64,000 nucleotides of DNA from JAJDTQ01 sp965204235 (lineage in GTDB: Bacteria; Desulfobacterota; Binatia; UBA9968; JAJDTQ01): contig OZ241979.1 of assembly GCA_965204235.1 (NCBI GenBank), positions 2,666,001-2,730,000 on the forward strand, in the 5' to 3' direction. This document shows, piece by piece, positions 8,411-16,027 of this stretch. Each line of letters begins with the position of its first letter. Positions within the stretch are counted from its first letter, which is position 1. A model generated the notes under the pieces. It was not told where the DNA came from, searched no databases, and saw only the letters and a list, made by a program, of their open reading frames with translations. The translations under genes were made by a program, and so were the position numbers.

Positions 8411-8519
8411 GCGTCTCGTGGAGGGAAACCCCGCCCTGCGGTTCAGAGGAATCTCCTGACTGGGGCGTGGTTGACAATGCGCGTCTCGTGGACGGGAACC
8501 CACCCTGCGGTTCAGAGGA
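8411..8519. repeat. Direct repeat (two ~40-bp copies) at the 3' end of the HMA-like gene
   Basis: Copies at 8411-8450 and 8481-8519 share GCGTCTCGTGGA, GGGAA, CCCTGCGGTTCAGAGGA and similar blocks. The second copy includes the stop codon and last codons of the HMA-like gene (8512-8721, minus strand). The first is therefore a duplicate of that gene's 3' end and downstream sequence. Confidence 0.7.
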
Positions 8520-8721
8520 CCTTGTAGCCGTTGGACAGGACGACGCGCGTGAGCCCTTCGACGCTCGTGGTCTCCGGGTCGAACTCCACCACCACGACCT
8601 TTCGCTCCAGCGAGAAGTCCACTTCGGTGACGCCCGCGGCGTCCCGGAGCGTCTTCGACAGTTCGTCTGCCGTGCCGGGGGTCATGTCGTCGATGGACAG
8701 GATCGCGGTCTTGGTGTTCAT
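8512..8721 (-). CDS. HMA-like small protein lacking the metal-binding cysteines
   Basis: The 69-residue protein has the beta-alpha-beta-beta-alpha-beta pattern of heavy-metal-associated (HMA) domains: TAILSIDDMT, a helix around ADELSKTLRDA, then VTEVDFSLERKVVVVEFDP and a C-terminal NGYKVL. The loop that normally carries the copper-binding CxxC reads MTPGTA, so copper binding in the usual way is not expected. Its ATG overlaps the stop of the upstream hemerythrin gene (ATGA, 8718-8721), which suggests coupled translation and linked function. Assignment rests on fold pattern and is moderate. Confidence 0.65.
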   Translation of the reverse strand: MNTKTAILSIDDMTPGTADELSKTLRDAAGVTEVDFSLERKVVVVEFDPETTSVEGLTRVVLSNGYKVL

Positions 8722-9218
8722 GACGACTCCGGCGGGCCGGGGTCTCGGGACGCGGCGCGGCTCCCTTCCAGGATTCGCCGCAACTCCCGGCCGGCCCGGT
8801 CGGCTGCCTCCGGCGGTACGAGCTTCTCGAAGGCAGGGAAGAGGCCGCGCTCTTCGCTCCGTATGTGCCGCTCCAGCAGGTCGCCGAAGTCGAAGAGGAA
8901 CTTCCGCAGGCCGCGGGGGTCCCCGGCTCGCGCCACCAGACCGTGGAACTCCCGGTGCTCGCCCTGGAGCCTGGCCACGAGTTCCCGGCTCTCCGGATAT
9001 TCCGCCATCAGTGGAAACAGGACCGTCTCTTCGGCCTCGAAATGGCGTGTCAGGCTCTCGTCGAAGAAACGGGACGCTTCCGCGGCGCAGGCCTGGAGGG
9101 ATGCGGCGTCCCCGGGGTCGAGTTGCCCGAGGGCGTGCTTGCGGCAGCGCAAGGCCAGGGCCAATCCGTGGTGGTGGTCGTGCGAAAGCGGGATCAGGGC
9201 TGCGTGTCGCCGGGCCAT
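8718..9218 (-). CDS. Hemerythrin-like (HHE) domain protein
   Basis: The 166-residue protein has the HHE cation-binding pattern of a four-helix di-iron bundle. The sites are SHDHHHGLAL near the N-terminus, RHFEAEETVLFPLM (HxxxE) in the middle, EHREFHGL, and ERHIRSEERGLFPAFE near the C-terminus. Such proteins bind O2 or NO, or protect against nitrosative and oxidative stress; the partner here is unknown. It is the first gene of a two-gene minus-strand operon with the HMA-like gene. A perfect 10-bp palindrome (GTCAATTGAC, 9240-9249) lies just upstream of its start and could be an operator. Confidence 0.85.
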   Translation of the reverse strand: MARRHAALIPLSHDHHHGLALALRCRKHALGQLDPGDAASLQACAAEASRFFDESLTRHFEAEETVLFPLMAEYPESRELVARLQGEHREFHGLVARAGDPRGLRKFLFDFGDLLERHIRSEERGLFPAFEKLVPPEAADRAGRELRRILEGSRAASRDPGPPESS

Positions 9219-9239
9219 GACGGTGTTTCGTGCAGCCGG

Positions 9240-9249
9240 GTCAATTGAC
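9240..9249. promoter_or_regulatory. Short perfect palindrome upstream of the hemerythrin gene
   Basis: GTCAATTGAC lies 22 bases before the hemerythrin start codon on the minus strand. It is a perfect 10-bp palindrome and AT-richer than its surroundings. It could be a repressor half-site pair, but no further copy or known consensus supports this. Confidence 0.25.
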
Positions 9250-9277
9250 GGTGTTCGGCTGATGGGTTACCTTTGGA

Positions 9278-9385
9278 ACCCGTGATCCATTCTGGTTTGA
9301 GGCGCCTCTCCCTATGGGAAAGCGCGTCCTTCGACTTCGCTTCGCTCAGGACGAACGGGGACAATCGTTCAGAGTTTCCCTTTCG
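9278..9385 (+). repeat. Dispersed repeat, single full unit
   Basis: This is the cleanest single unit. It starts with AACCCGTGATCCATTC, continues with GAGGCGCCTCTCCC, ATGGGAAAGCGCG, TCCTTCGACTTCGCTTCGCT and CAGGACGAACGGGG, and ends ACAATCGTTCAGAGTTTCC. It faces the inverted copy at 9931-10031, and the two bracket the OsmC-family gene. Confidence 0.85.
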
Positions 9386-9411
9386 GAAAACGCAACCCTG
9401 GAGGGTGATAT

Positions 9412-9897
9412 ATGGCTGAAGACGTGACCGTCAAGCGGGACATCGTAATCGAGGCCGACGCCGAGGCATTGGCGCGGCAGAAGAAGCACGGGGCGGCGCG
9501 CGGGTTCACCGTCCTGTGCGACGAGGCCGAGCGGACCGGCGGCGACAACACCGCGCCGCCGCCGTTGGCGTACTTCGCGCTTTCCCTGGGTTTTTGACTG
9601 CTGACCCAGGTTTCCCGGTACGGGGAAATGATGAAGGTGAAGATCGGCAAGGCCCGGGTCCACGTGACCGCGCGTTTCAAGAGCCGGGGGTCGGTGCTGC
9701 GGGAAACCGTGGAGGCCCAGGGGGTGGGGTTCGAGACCAGGCTCGACCTGGAGTCCGACGAGCCCGCGGAGCGGGTGGCCGCGGTGGTCCGCAACGCCGA
9801 GAACGGGTGCTACGTCATGCAGACGATCCTGAAGCCGACCCCGGTGGAGCGCCGGTTCACGCTCAACGGGTCGGAATTCGACCCGCTTGGCCAATAG
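9412..9897 (+). CDS. OsmC-family protein with in-frame TGA, probable selenoprotein
   Basis: Read through a TGA at 9595-9597, the frame gives a full-length OsmC/Ohr-type protein of 161 residues. Before the TGA come GGDNTAPPPLAYFALSLGF; directly after it come LLTQVSRYGEMMK, then the central strands and NGCYVMQTILKPTPV with the second conserved cysteine. In OsmC-family relatives the residue at the TGA is the reactive cysteine (LGFCLLTQ-type motif). The frame stays open with good family conservation on both sides. OsmC-family thiols reduce peroxides, and Sec-containing OsmC-like proteins are known. A fitting bacterial SECIS-like hairpin follows. No sel genes are in the window. The alternative is a nonsense-mutated pseudogene. 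Confidence 0.8.
9598..9630 (+). promoter_or_regulatory. SECIS-like hairpin immediately after the in-frame TGA
   Basis: TTTCCC (9611-9616) pairs with GGGAAA (9623-9628) around a six-base loop GGTACG, with one possible extra G-T pair outside. The loop begins with GG about 20 bases after the TGA. Bacterial SECIS elements need a short stem whose apical loop starts with a G and lies roughly 16-37 bases downstream of the UGA, so position and form fit. Found by eye; no folding energy was calculated. Confidence 0.6.
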
Positions 9898-9930
9898 CGG
9901 GACGCGCGCGTCCGTGCTCGGTCCGGCTTC

Positions 9931-10031
9931 GGGAAATCCTGGACAACGACCTCCGTTCGTCCTGAGCGTAGCGAAGCGGAGTCGAAGGACGCGCTCTCCC
10001 GGGGAGAGGGAACTCCGAGCCGGAATCGAAC
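9931..10031 (-). repeat. Dispersed repeat, inverted copy after the OsmC-family gene
   Basis: Read on the minus strand it has GGGAGAGCGCGTCCTTCG, the GCTTCGCTACGCTCAGGA core, CGAACGGAGG and the terminal TTTCC block. It is inverted relative to the copy at 9278-9385. The first half is more diverged than in other copies. Confidence 0.75.
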
Positions 10032-10064
10032 AGACGTTCCTTTACGGAAAGGTCCCGGAATACC

Positions 10065-10916
10065 ATGGAATCGCTGGTTTTCGACGTTGGCGACGCCGAG
10101 TTCGAAGCGGAAGTGCTGAAGCGTTCCGAAGAAACGCCGGTGGCGGTGGACTTCTGGGCGCCGTGGTGCGGCCCGTGCAGGGTCCTGGGTCCGGTGCTGG
10201 AGCGGGTGGTGGAGGAATACGGGGGCAAGCTCCTCCTGGCCAAGGTCAACGTGGACGAGAACCCCGGGCTTGCGTCCGACTTCGGCATACAGGGGATCCC
10301 CGCGGTCAAGGTCTTCAAGGACGGCGCCGTTGCCGCGGAGTTCACCGGGGCGCTCCCCGAAGCCGGCGTCCGCGAGGTCCTGGGCGCGGTGGCGCCCTCG
10401 CGCCAGGACGAGATGGCCGCGGAGGCGGATGGATTGTCGTCCCGGGGCGCCGCGGAAGAGGCGCTGGGAATCTACCAACAGGTGCTGGACGAGTCGCCGC
10501 AACACCCGGGGGCGCTGTTCGGCATGGGACGCATCCTGCTCGATACGGACCCGGAGCGCGGCTTGGCGCTGCTCGAGCGGGTGCCTCTGGGCTCGCCCGA
10601 TCGCAGGGAGGCCGACCGGTTGATCGCCCGGCAGAAGCTGAGCCAGGGGGACGGCGCGGACGTGGATTCCCTCCGGCGGCAGTTGTCTTCGGCCCCGGAC
10701 AGCGTCGAGTTGCGTTTCCGGCTGGCCCAGGCCCTTGCCGCGGAAGAGCTCTACGAGGCCGCGTTGGAAGAGTTCCTGACGGTGCTGCGGAAGGACCGCG
10801 CCTTCGAGGACGACGGCGCCCGCAAGGCCATGGTGCGGATCTTCGAAGTCCTGGGGCCGGGAAGCGAGTTGGCGGACCGGTACCGGTCGGAGATGGCCAA
10901 GGTCCTGTTCCGTTGA
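10065..10916 (+). CDS. cnoX: Thioredoxin-TPR protein (CnoX/YbbN-like)
   Basis: The 283-residue protein joins an N-terminal thioredoxin domain (residues ~1-110, active site WAPWCGPC) to a C-terminal region of tetratricopeptide-like helices (residues ~125-280: GAAEEALGIYQQVLDESP, LRFRLAQALAAEELY). This is the layout of the chaperedoxin CnoX/YbbN, which holds unfolded proteins and protects their cysteines. E. coli CnoX has lost one active-site cysteine, whereas this one keeps both and may be an active disulfide reductase. It lies downstream of the OsmC-family gene, separated by a dispersed repeat; a shared thiol-redox role is only suggestive. Confidence 0.88.
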   Translation: MESLVFDVGDAEFEAEVLKRSEETPVAVDFWAPWCGPCRVLGPVLERVVEEYGGKLLLAKVNVDENPGLASDFGIQGIPAVKVFKDGAVAAEFTGALPEAGVREVLGAVAPSRQDEMAAEADGLSSRGAAEEALGIYQQVLDESPQHPGALFGMGRILLDTDPERGLALLERVPLGSPDRREADRLIARQKLSQGDGADVDSLRRQLSSAPDSVELRFRLAQALAAEELYEAALEEFLTVLRKDRAFEDDGARKAMVRIFEVLGPGSELADRYRSEMAKVLFR

Positions 10917-10958
10917 CCGAGGACCGGAACTTGCCGAAGGGACCGTGAGGACGGAGTC

Positions 10959-12686
10959 GTGATGGCGAGACTGCGACTGTTCGGACGGTTCGTCGCGGCC
11001 GCGGCGGCCTTGGCGGCGTTCGCGTCCCCGGCGCAGGCCGGCCGCGGGGCCGACGGCGAGTTGAAGCTGCTCTACTGGCAGGCGCCGTCGATCCTGAACC
11101 CGTTCCTGTCGGGCGGCACCAAGGACATCCATGCGGCCGCCCTGGTCCTGGAGCCGCTGGTGCGTTACGACGAGGACGGCAACATGGCGCCGGCCCTGGC
11201 GTCGGAAATCCCCACCGTCGCCAACCGCGGAGTCGCCGCGGACCTCAAGTCCATCACCTGGAAGCTCAGGAAGGACGTGGTGTGGTCGGACGGCACGCCG
11301 TTCACCGCGGCGGACGTGGCGTTCACCGCGGCGTACTGCATGCACCCCGAGGGGGGGTGCAACGCGGCCAGCCGGTTCCAGGACGTGGCGTCCGTGGAGG
11401 CGGTGGACGACCATACGGTGCGGATCTCCTTCGCCGTCCCCATGCCGTTCCCCTATGCCCCGTTCGCCGGTTCGGTCTGTCCGGTCATCCAGAAGAAGCA
11501 GTTCGAGAAGTGCCTGGGCGCCAAGGCGCCGGAGTGTACGAAGGAGAACTTCGGTCCCGTGGGCACCGGCCCCTTCAGGGTGCAGGAGTTCCGGGCCAAC
11601 GACGTGGTCCGCTACGTCGTCAACGACCGATACCGCGACCCCGACCGACCGGCCTTCTCCTCGGTCCTGTTGAAGGGCGGCGGGGACGCGGTCTCGTCGG
11701 CTCGCGCGGTGCTGGAGACCGGCGAGTTCGACTACGCCTGGAACCTCCAGGTGGAGCCGGAGATCCTCGCCGCCATGGCCAGGGCGGGCAAGGGCCAGGT
11801 GCTGTCCGCCTTCGGCACCCTGGTGGAGCGCCTGGTGGTGCAGCTCACCAACCCCGACCCGGCCTTGGGCGCCAAGCGGTCCACCTACCAGAGCGGCAGG
11901 AACCCCCACCCCTTCCTCTCGGACCCCGCGGTGCGGCGCGCCCTGTCCATGTCCATCGATCGGGAGGTCCTGGTGGACGCGGGTTACGGTCCCGCGGGTC
12001 GGGTCACCTGCAACGTGCTTCCGGCCCCCGCGGTCTATGCCTCCGCGGCCAACGACTGGTGCAGGACCCGGGACGCGGCCGGCGCCAACCGGCTGCTCGA
12101 CGAGGCCGGCTGGCTGCCCGGTCCGGACGGCGTCCGCGCCAGGGACGGTGTGCGGCTTTCGATCCTCTACCAGACCTCCACCAATTCGGTCCGTCAGGGC
12201 ACACAGGCGTTGATCAAGCAGATGTGGCGGGAGATCGGCGTCGAGACCGAGTTGAAGAACATCAGCGGGTCGGTGTTCTTCGGCAGCGATCCGGCGAGCC
12301 CGGACACCTACCAGAAGTTCTACGCGGACATCCAGATGTACACCAACAACTTCGACGGCACGGATCCCCAGGCATACCTGCAGGGTTGGCTGTGCGAGGA
12401 GATCCCGGGGCCCGGGAAGCAGTGGATCGGCCGCAACATCTCACGCTACTGCAACCCGGAGTACGACCGGCTTGCGGCGTTGCTTGCCAAGACCCCGGGG
12501 ATCGAGAGACGCGCGGGCATCGCCAAGCGCATGAACGACATGCTGGTGGGCGACGGAGCGGTGATCCCGCTGGTCCATCGCGGCGAGGTGGCCGCCCGGG
12601 CGCTGTCCCTCGGGGGGGTGCGCCACAACGCCTGGGACGCCACCCTGTGGAACGTCCAGGAGTGGCATCGCCGGCCGCAGCGCTGA
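10959..12686 (+). CDS. ABC transporter peptide-binding protein (SBP family 5)
   Basis: The 575-residue precursor has a signal peptide (FVAAAAALAAFASPAQA) and the family-5 solute-binding fold: LYWQAPSILNPFLSGG, ITWKLRKDVVWSDGTPF, VGTGPFRVQEF and a long C-terminal lobe. It probably captures a peptide or similar substrate in the periplasm for the permeases encoded just downstream. GTG (10959) and ATG (10962) are adjacent possible starts; the choice changes one residue. The gene follows cnoX by 42 bases and precedes dppB by 78, so it heads the transporter genes. The ATPase genes of the transporter are not in the window. Confidence 0.9.
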   Translation: MMARLRLFGRFVAAAAALAAFASPAQAGRGADGELKLLYWQAPSILNPFLSGGTKDIHAAALVLEPLVRYDEDGNMAPALASEIPTVANRGVAADLKSITWKLRKDVVWSDGTPFTAADVAFTAAYCMHPEGGCNAASRFQDVASVEAVDDHTVRISFAVPMPFPYAPFAGSVCPVIQKKQFEKCLGAKAPECTKENFGPVGTGPFRVQEFRANDVVRYVVNDRYRDPDRPAFSSVLLKGGGDAVSSARAVLETGEFDYAWNLQVEPEILAAMARAGKGQVLSAFGTLVERLVVQLTNPDPALGAKRSTYQSGRNPHPFLSDPAVRRALSMSIDREVLVDAGYGPAGRVTCNVLPAPAVYASAANDWCRTRDAAGANRLLDEAGWLPGPDGVRARDGVRLSILYQTSTNSVRQGTQALIKQMWREIGVETELKNISGSVFFGSDPASPDTYQKFYADIQMYTNNFDGTDPQAYLQGWLCEEIPGPGKQWIGRNISRYCNPEYDRLAALLAKTPGIERRAGIAKRMNDMLVGDGAVIPLVHRGEVAARALSLGGVRHNAWDATLWNVQEWHRRPQR

Positions 12687-12764
12687 TCCGGGACCCGCGC
12701 GGCAACTCCGCCCGCGCGCTTTCCTGCGGGTGATCGCAAGGGTCCCGTCCATGTCGAGCCGTCC

Positions 12765-13778
12765 ATGTCGAGGTATGTGGCCAGGCGCCTGCTGTTCTCG
12801 GTCCCGACGCTGCTCGCCATCAGCTTCATCGTCTTCGCCCTGCTCGACCTCGCCCCCAACGACCCCACGGCCCAGCTTCCGCTGACCATCCCTCCGGAGA
12901 CCCGGGAAGCCATCCGGGAGAGCCTGGGACTCGGGCAACCGTTCCACGTCCGCTATCTCAAGTGGCTCGGCCAGTTCATGGTCAACGAGCCCCTCAACCT
13001 GATGGAGCGCCTGTGGGGGATCGAGGTCGGCGACTCCGCGGAGCGCCTGCGCGTGCGCTCCTGGTCCACCCGGGCGCCGGTGGTGGACCTGATCGCGGAC
13101 CGGCTGCCCCAGACCCTGACCGTGGTGGGCGTCTCCTACCTCGCGGCCGTCCTCCTGGCTGTGCCGGTGGGCGTCCTCTCCGCCTACCGGCAGTATTCGG
13201 TCTTCGACCAGGTGGGCGCCTTCGTCACCATGGTGGGCTTCTCGATCCCCACCTTCTTCACCGGAACGGTACTGATCGTGGTCTTCAGCGTCAGCCTCGA
13301 CTGGCTGCCGTCCATCTACGACACCACCCACCGAGTGACGGACCTGGAGAGCTTCGGCTACCAAGTCAAGCAGATGGTCATGCCGGTGACGGTGCTGGGT
13401 CTGTTCAATGCGGCGCAACTCAGCCGGTTCACGCGCTCCGCGGTCCTGGAGAACCTCAACCGGGACTACGTGCGCACCGCCCGGGCCAAGGGGCTGACCG
13501 AGCGTGTGGTGGTCCTGGTCCACGTGCTGCGCAACAGCATGATCCCGGTGGTCACGGTGGCGGCCCTGGGACTGCCGTCCACCTTCGCAGGGGCCATCAT
13601 CACCGAGCAGATATTCCGCATCAACGGGGTGGGCCAGTTGCTCATCGGCGCCATCGAGAGCGGGGACATCCCCACCGTCCAGACCGTGACCTTCCTCTTC
13701 GCGGTGCTGATCGTGGCGTTCAACCTGGCCGCGGACGTGCTCTACGGCGTGCTGGACCCGAGGATCCGGTATGACTGA
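12765..13778 (+). CDS. ABC transporter permease, DppB-like
   Basis: The 337-residue inner-membrane protein begins YVARRLLFSVPTLLAISFIV, the typical first helix of DppB/OppB permeases. It has the binding-protein-dependent transport EAA-like loop near RTARAKGLTERVV, followed by IPVVTVAALGLP and FAGAIITEQIF. It should pair with the DppC-like protein to form the channel. ATG at 12765 was chosen because it gives the canonical N-terminus; a nearby ATG at 12751 is in another frame. The last ~90 bases are duplicated immediately downstream (13789-13890). Confidence 0.92.
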   Translation: MSRYVARRLLFSVPTLLAISFIVFALLDLAPNDPTAQLPLTIPPETREAIRESLGLGQPFHVRYLKWLGQFMVNEPLNLMERLWGIEVGDSAERLRVRSWSTRAPVVDLIADRLPQTLTVVGVSYLAAVLLAVPVGVLSAYRQYSVFDQVGAFVTMVGFSIPTFFTGTVLIVVFSVSLDWLPSIYDTTHRVTDLESFGYQVKQMVMPVTVLGLFNAAQLSRFTRSAVLENLNRDYVRTARAKGLTERVVVLVHVLRNSMIPVVTVAALGLPSTFAGAIITEQIFRINGVGQLLIGAIESGDIPTVQTVTFLFAVLIVAFNLAADVLYGVLDPRIRYD

Positions 13779-13788
13779 GGGCTTGGAC

Positions 13789-13890
13789 GTGACGTTCCTG
13801 GGGTTCCTCTTCGCGGTGCTGGTCGCGGAGTTCCACCCCGCGGCGGAGATCCTCCACTGCGTGCCGAAACCGAGGAACCGGCATGACTGA
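13789..13890 (+). repeat. Diverged tandem duplicate of the dppB 3' end
   Basis: Translated, this stretch reads VTFLGFLFAVLVAEFHPAAE and ends in PRNRHD-stop. That mirrors the end of the DppB-like protein (VTFLFAVLIVAFNLAAD through PRIRYD-stop). Both copies end in ATGACTGA. In the second copy that ATG is the start codon of the DppC-like gene (13883). The original junction was probably an overlapping ATGACTGA shared by the two genes. Confidence 0.8.
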
Positions 13891-14809
13891 CGGTGTCCCG
13901 GAGTCCGCCCGGGGACCGGCTACGACATCGGCTCGCCCCTCGCCGGCCCGGGACGTGTGGCGCCAGTTCCTGCGACACAAGGGCGCCCTGACCGGCGCCG
14001 CCGCGTTCTCGGTGGTCGCGTTGGCGGTGCTGCTCGGGTCCGCGGTCCACGGCGTGGACCCGCAATACCTCGACTACGCGGCCAGGAACCGGGGCATGTC
14101 GCTGGCTCACCCCATGGGCACGGACAACCTGGGCCGCGACATGTTGGCCCGGGTGCTGGCGGGCGGACGGGTCTCGCTTGCGGTGGGAGTCGGCGCAATG
14201 GCGCTGTCGCTGACCCTCGGGACCTTCGTCGGCGTCACCGCGGGCTTCTTCCGGATGTTCGACGGTCCGCTCATGCGGCTCACCGACCTGTTCCTGGCCC
14301 TGCCGGTGCTGCCGCTGCTGCTGGTGGCCATCATGCTGTTCCGGGACCCGTTGCGCGCCGCCCTGGGACCGGAGCTCGGGATATTCGTCCTGGTGGTCGC
14401 GGTCATCGGCATGACGAGCTGGATGCAGACCGCGCGCATCGTTCGCGGAGAGGTGCTCGCGGTCAAGCAGCGGGAGTTCGTGCTCGCCGCCCGGGGCATG
14501 GGCGCGGGGCCGCACCACGTCATCGTGAAGCACGTCCTCCCCAACGCCCTGAATCCCATCACGGTGGCGGCCACCCTCGGCATCGCCCAGGCCATCATCA
14601 CCGAAAGCGCCCTGAGCTTCCTGGGCCTCGGTTTCCCCTCCGATTTCCCCACCTGGGGCCGGTTGCTCTACGACGGCGTGCCCTTCCTCGGCATCACCCC
14701 CGCCCGGGTCGTCTGGCCGGGTCTCGCCATCTCGCTCACGGTCCTGAGCGTGAACTACATGGGCGACGGCCTGCGCGACGCCCTGGACCCGCACATGCGG
14801 CGGCGGTGA
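13883..14809 (+). CDS. ABC transporter permease, DppC-like
   Basis: The 308-residue inner-membrane permease has the DppC/OppC signatures. There is an N-terminal cytoplasmic leader, first helix GAAAFSVVALAVLLGSAVHG, HPMGTDNLGRDMLARVLAGG, and the EAA-type loop VLAARGMGAGPHHVIVKHVLPN. It ends with LSFLGLGFPSDFPTWGRLL and a final helix. With the DppB-like partner it forms the transmembrane part of a peptide-type ABC importer. ATG at 13883 lies in the duplicated ATGACTGA described at 13789-13890. No ATPase gene follows; the next gene is on the opposite strand. Confidence 0.92.
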   Translation: MTDGVPESARGPATTSARPSPARDVWRQFLRHKGALTGAAAFSVVALAVLLGSAVHGVDPQYLDYAARNRGMSLAHPMGTDNLGRDMLARVLAGGRVSLAVGVGAMALSLTLGTFVGVTAGFFRMFDGPLMRLTDLFLALPVLPLLLVAIMLFRDPLRAALGPELGIFVLVVAVIGMTSWMQTARIVRGEVLAVKQREFVLAARGMGAGPHHVIVKHVLPNALNPITVAATLGIAQAIITESALSFLGLGFPSDFPTWGRLLYDGVPFLGITPARVVWPGLAISLTVLSVNYMGDGLRDALDPHMRRR

Positions 14810-14902
14810 CGTTCGGCGCCGGCGGGGAGGCTTCGGACGATGGATTCAGAACCACTTTACCGTTCGACGGCCTTCCGGTACAGATCGGAATGTGCCGGCG
14901 GT

Positions 14903-16027
14903 TCAGTTCGGTTCGTCGTCGCGAATGACGTTCTCCAGGCGTGGATTCCGCAGCCACCACCGCTGACCCATGCGATCGAGGTCACCCGCCAAGACGACCA
15001 GCGCCCGGTCATGGTGGGCCTTAAGCGTCCGCTCGTAGTCCTCGCGCTCCAGAAGCGCCGCGACCGACTGCCGCTGGCCATCGATGTCGGTCACCAGGCC
15101 GACCGCGCCGTCGTCGTCCGTCTGTCCGCGTTTCAGGAGTTGAACGAAACCGTGAAGGCGCACATCCGGCCGTGGCGCGCGATCGCGGAGCAAGCGCGCG
15201 GCTTCCTGCAGAACGGCCGTATCCGCCCGGCCAAACCGAACGACGGCCCTCGATGCCGTCATTGGCCGGGTGCGCGCCCACGAGACCTCCACGTCCAGCG
15301 TCGGGAACGGTTCGATGATCCGGACCAGCGCCTCGCACAGATTCGCGCTCACGCCTCCGGCCAGCGACTCGCGGAACGCGTCTTTATCGCCGGCGGCCGT
15401 GCGTTCCACCGCTCCACGGGCCGCGTTGAGGGCTTCGACCAGACGCCGTGTCATCCGCCGTTCGATCGGGGCGTTCCGATCGTCCGAGTCCGGGAGCAGC
15501 GCAGGCATCGGTGGCGGCACCACCGGCGTCAGCAACGTCACCACGAAGCTGCCCTGATCGGTCTGTCCCAGACGCATCCGCTTCAACAGGGCCGTCGCCT
15601 CCCGGTTCGCGCCCGCGCGATAGACCGGCCGCGGATCGTACAGCGAGCACGCCACCGACAACAGCATGTCCCGGGCGCCGCCGATCAGGTCCACGCCGTC
15701 GTTCAGCGTCACGCTGCCGTCGTCGCTCTCCGCGGCCCGCACGCGAACGACGTCGCGGTCCGCGACCACCAGAGAGCGATAGATCGTCAACTCGTCCTGA
15801 CCGGAGACCTGTGCGAACGTCTCGATCAGCGCCGCCACGACGTTCGCGTAGTCACCGAGGCGCTCCGTGCGCGGGACGATGATCTCCGGCCGAGCCTCGC
15901 CCACATAGACGTCCGAGTGCACGCGGTATTGCTCCCGCAGGCTCCACCCAGTGGCGCGGGCGTAAGCGGACAGCGCCGCCGGCGAGACCGCTCGCAGGGC
16001 GTCCGTATCGCGGATGCTGACCTTCAT
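14903..16027 (-). CDS. Protein of unknown function in the defence-like island
   Basis: The 374-residue protein is not recognised. Visible parts are MKVSIRDTDALRAVSPAAL at the N-terminus, EIIVPRTERLGDYANVVAAL, a proline-rich stretch (LLTPVVPPPMPALLP, about residues 165-180), and a C-terminal half with VLQEAARLLRDR and GFVQLLKRG. There is no signal peptide or membrane helix. Its ATG overlaps the stop of the DUF4365-like gene by one base (TGATG, 16025-16029), so the two are probably translated together. Position in a run of restriction and toxin-antitoxin-related genes suggests a defence role; that is inference only. Confidence 0.7.
   Translation of the reverse strand: MKVSIRDTDALRAVSPAALSAYARATGWSLREQYRVHSDVYVGEARPEIIVPRTERLGDYANVVAALIETFAQVSGQDELTIYRSLVVADRDVVRVRAAESDDGSVTLNDGVDLIGGARDMLLSVACSLYDPRPVYRAGANREATALLKRMRLGQTDQGSFVVTLLTPVVPPPMPALLPDSDDRNAPIERRMTRRLVEALNAARGAVERTAAGDKDAFRESLAGGVSANLCEALVRIIEPFPTLDVEVSWARTRPMTASRAVVRFGRADTAVLQEAARLLRDRAPRPDVRLHGFVQLLKRGQTDDDGAVGLVTDIDGQRQSVAALLEREDYERTLKAHHDRALVVLAGDLDRMGQRWWLRNPRLENVIRDDEPN

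Noticed and set aside
9628..9897. Independent 89-codon gene after the OsmC TGA
   Set aside because: It begins mid-domain; its sequence is the direct continuation of the OsmC fold, so read-through or a single disrupted gene is the better view.
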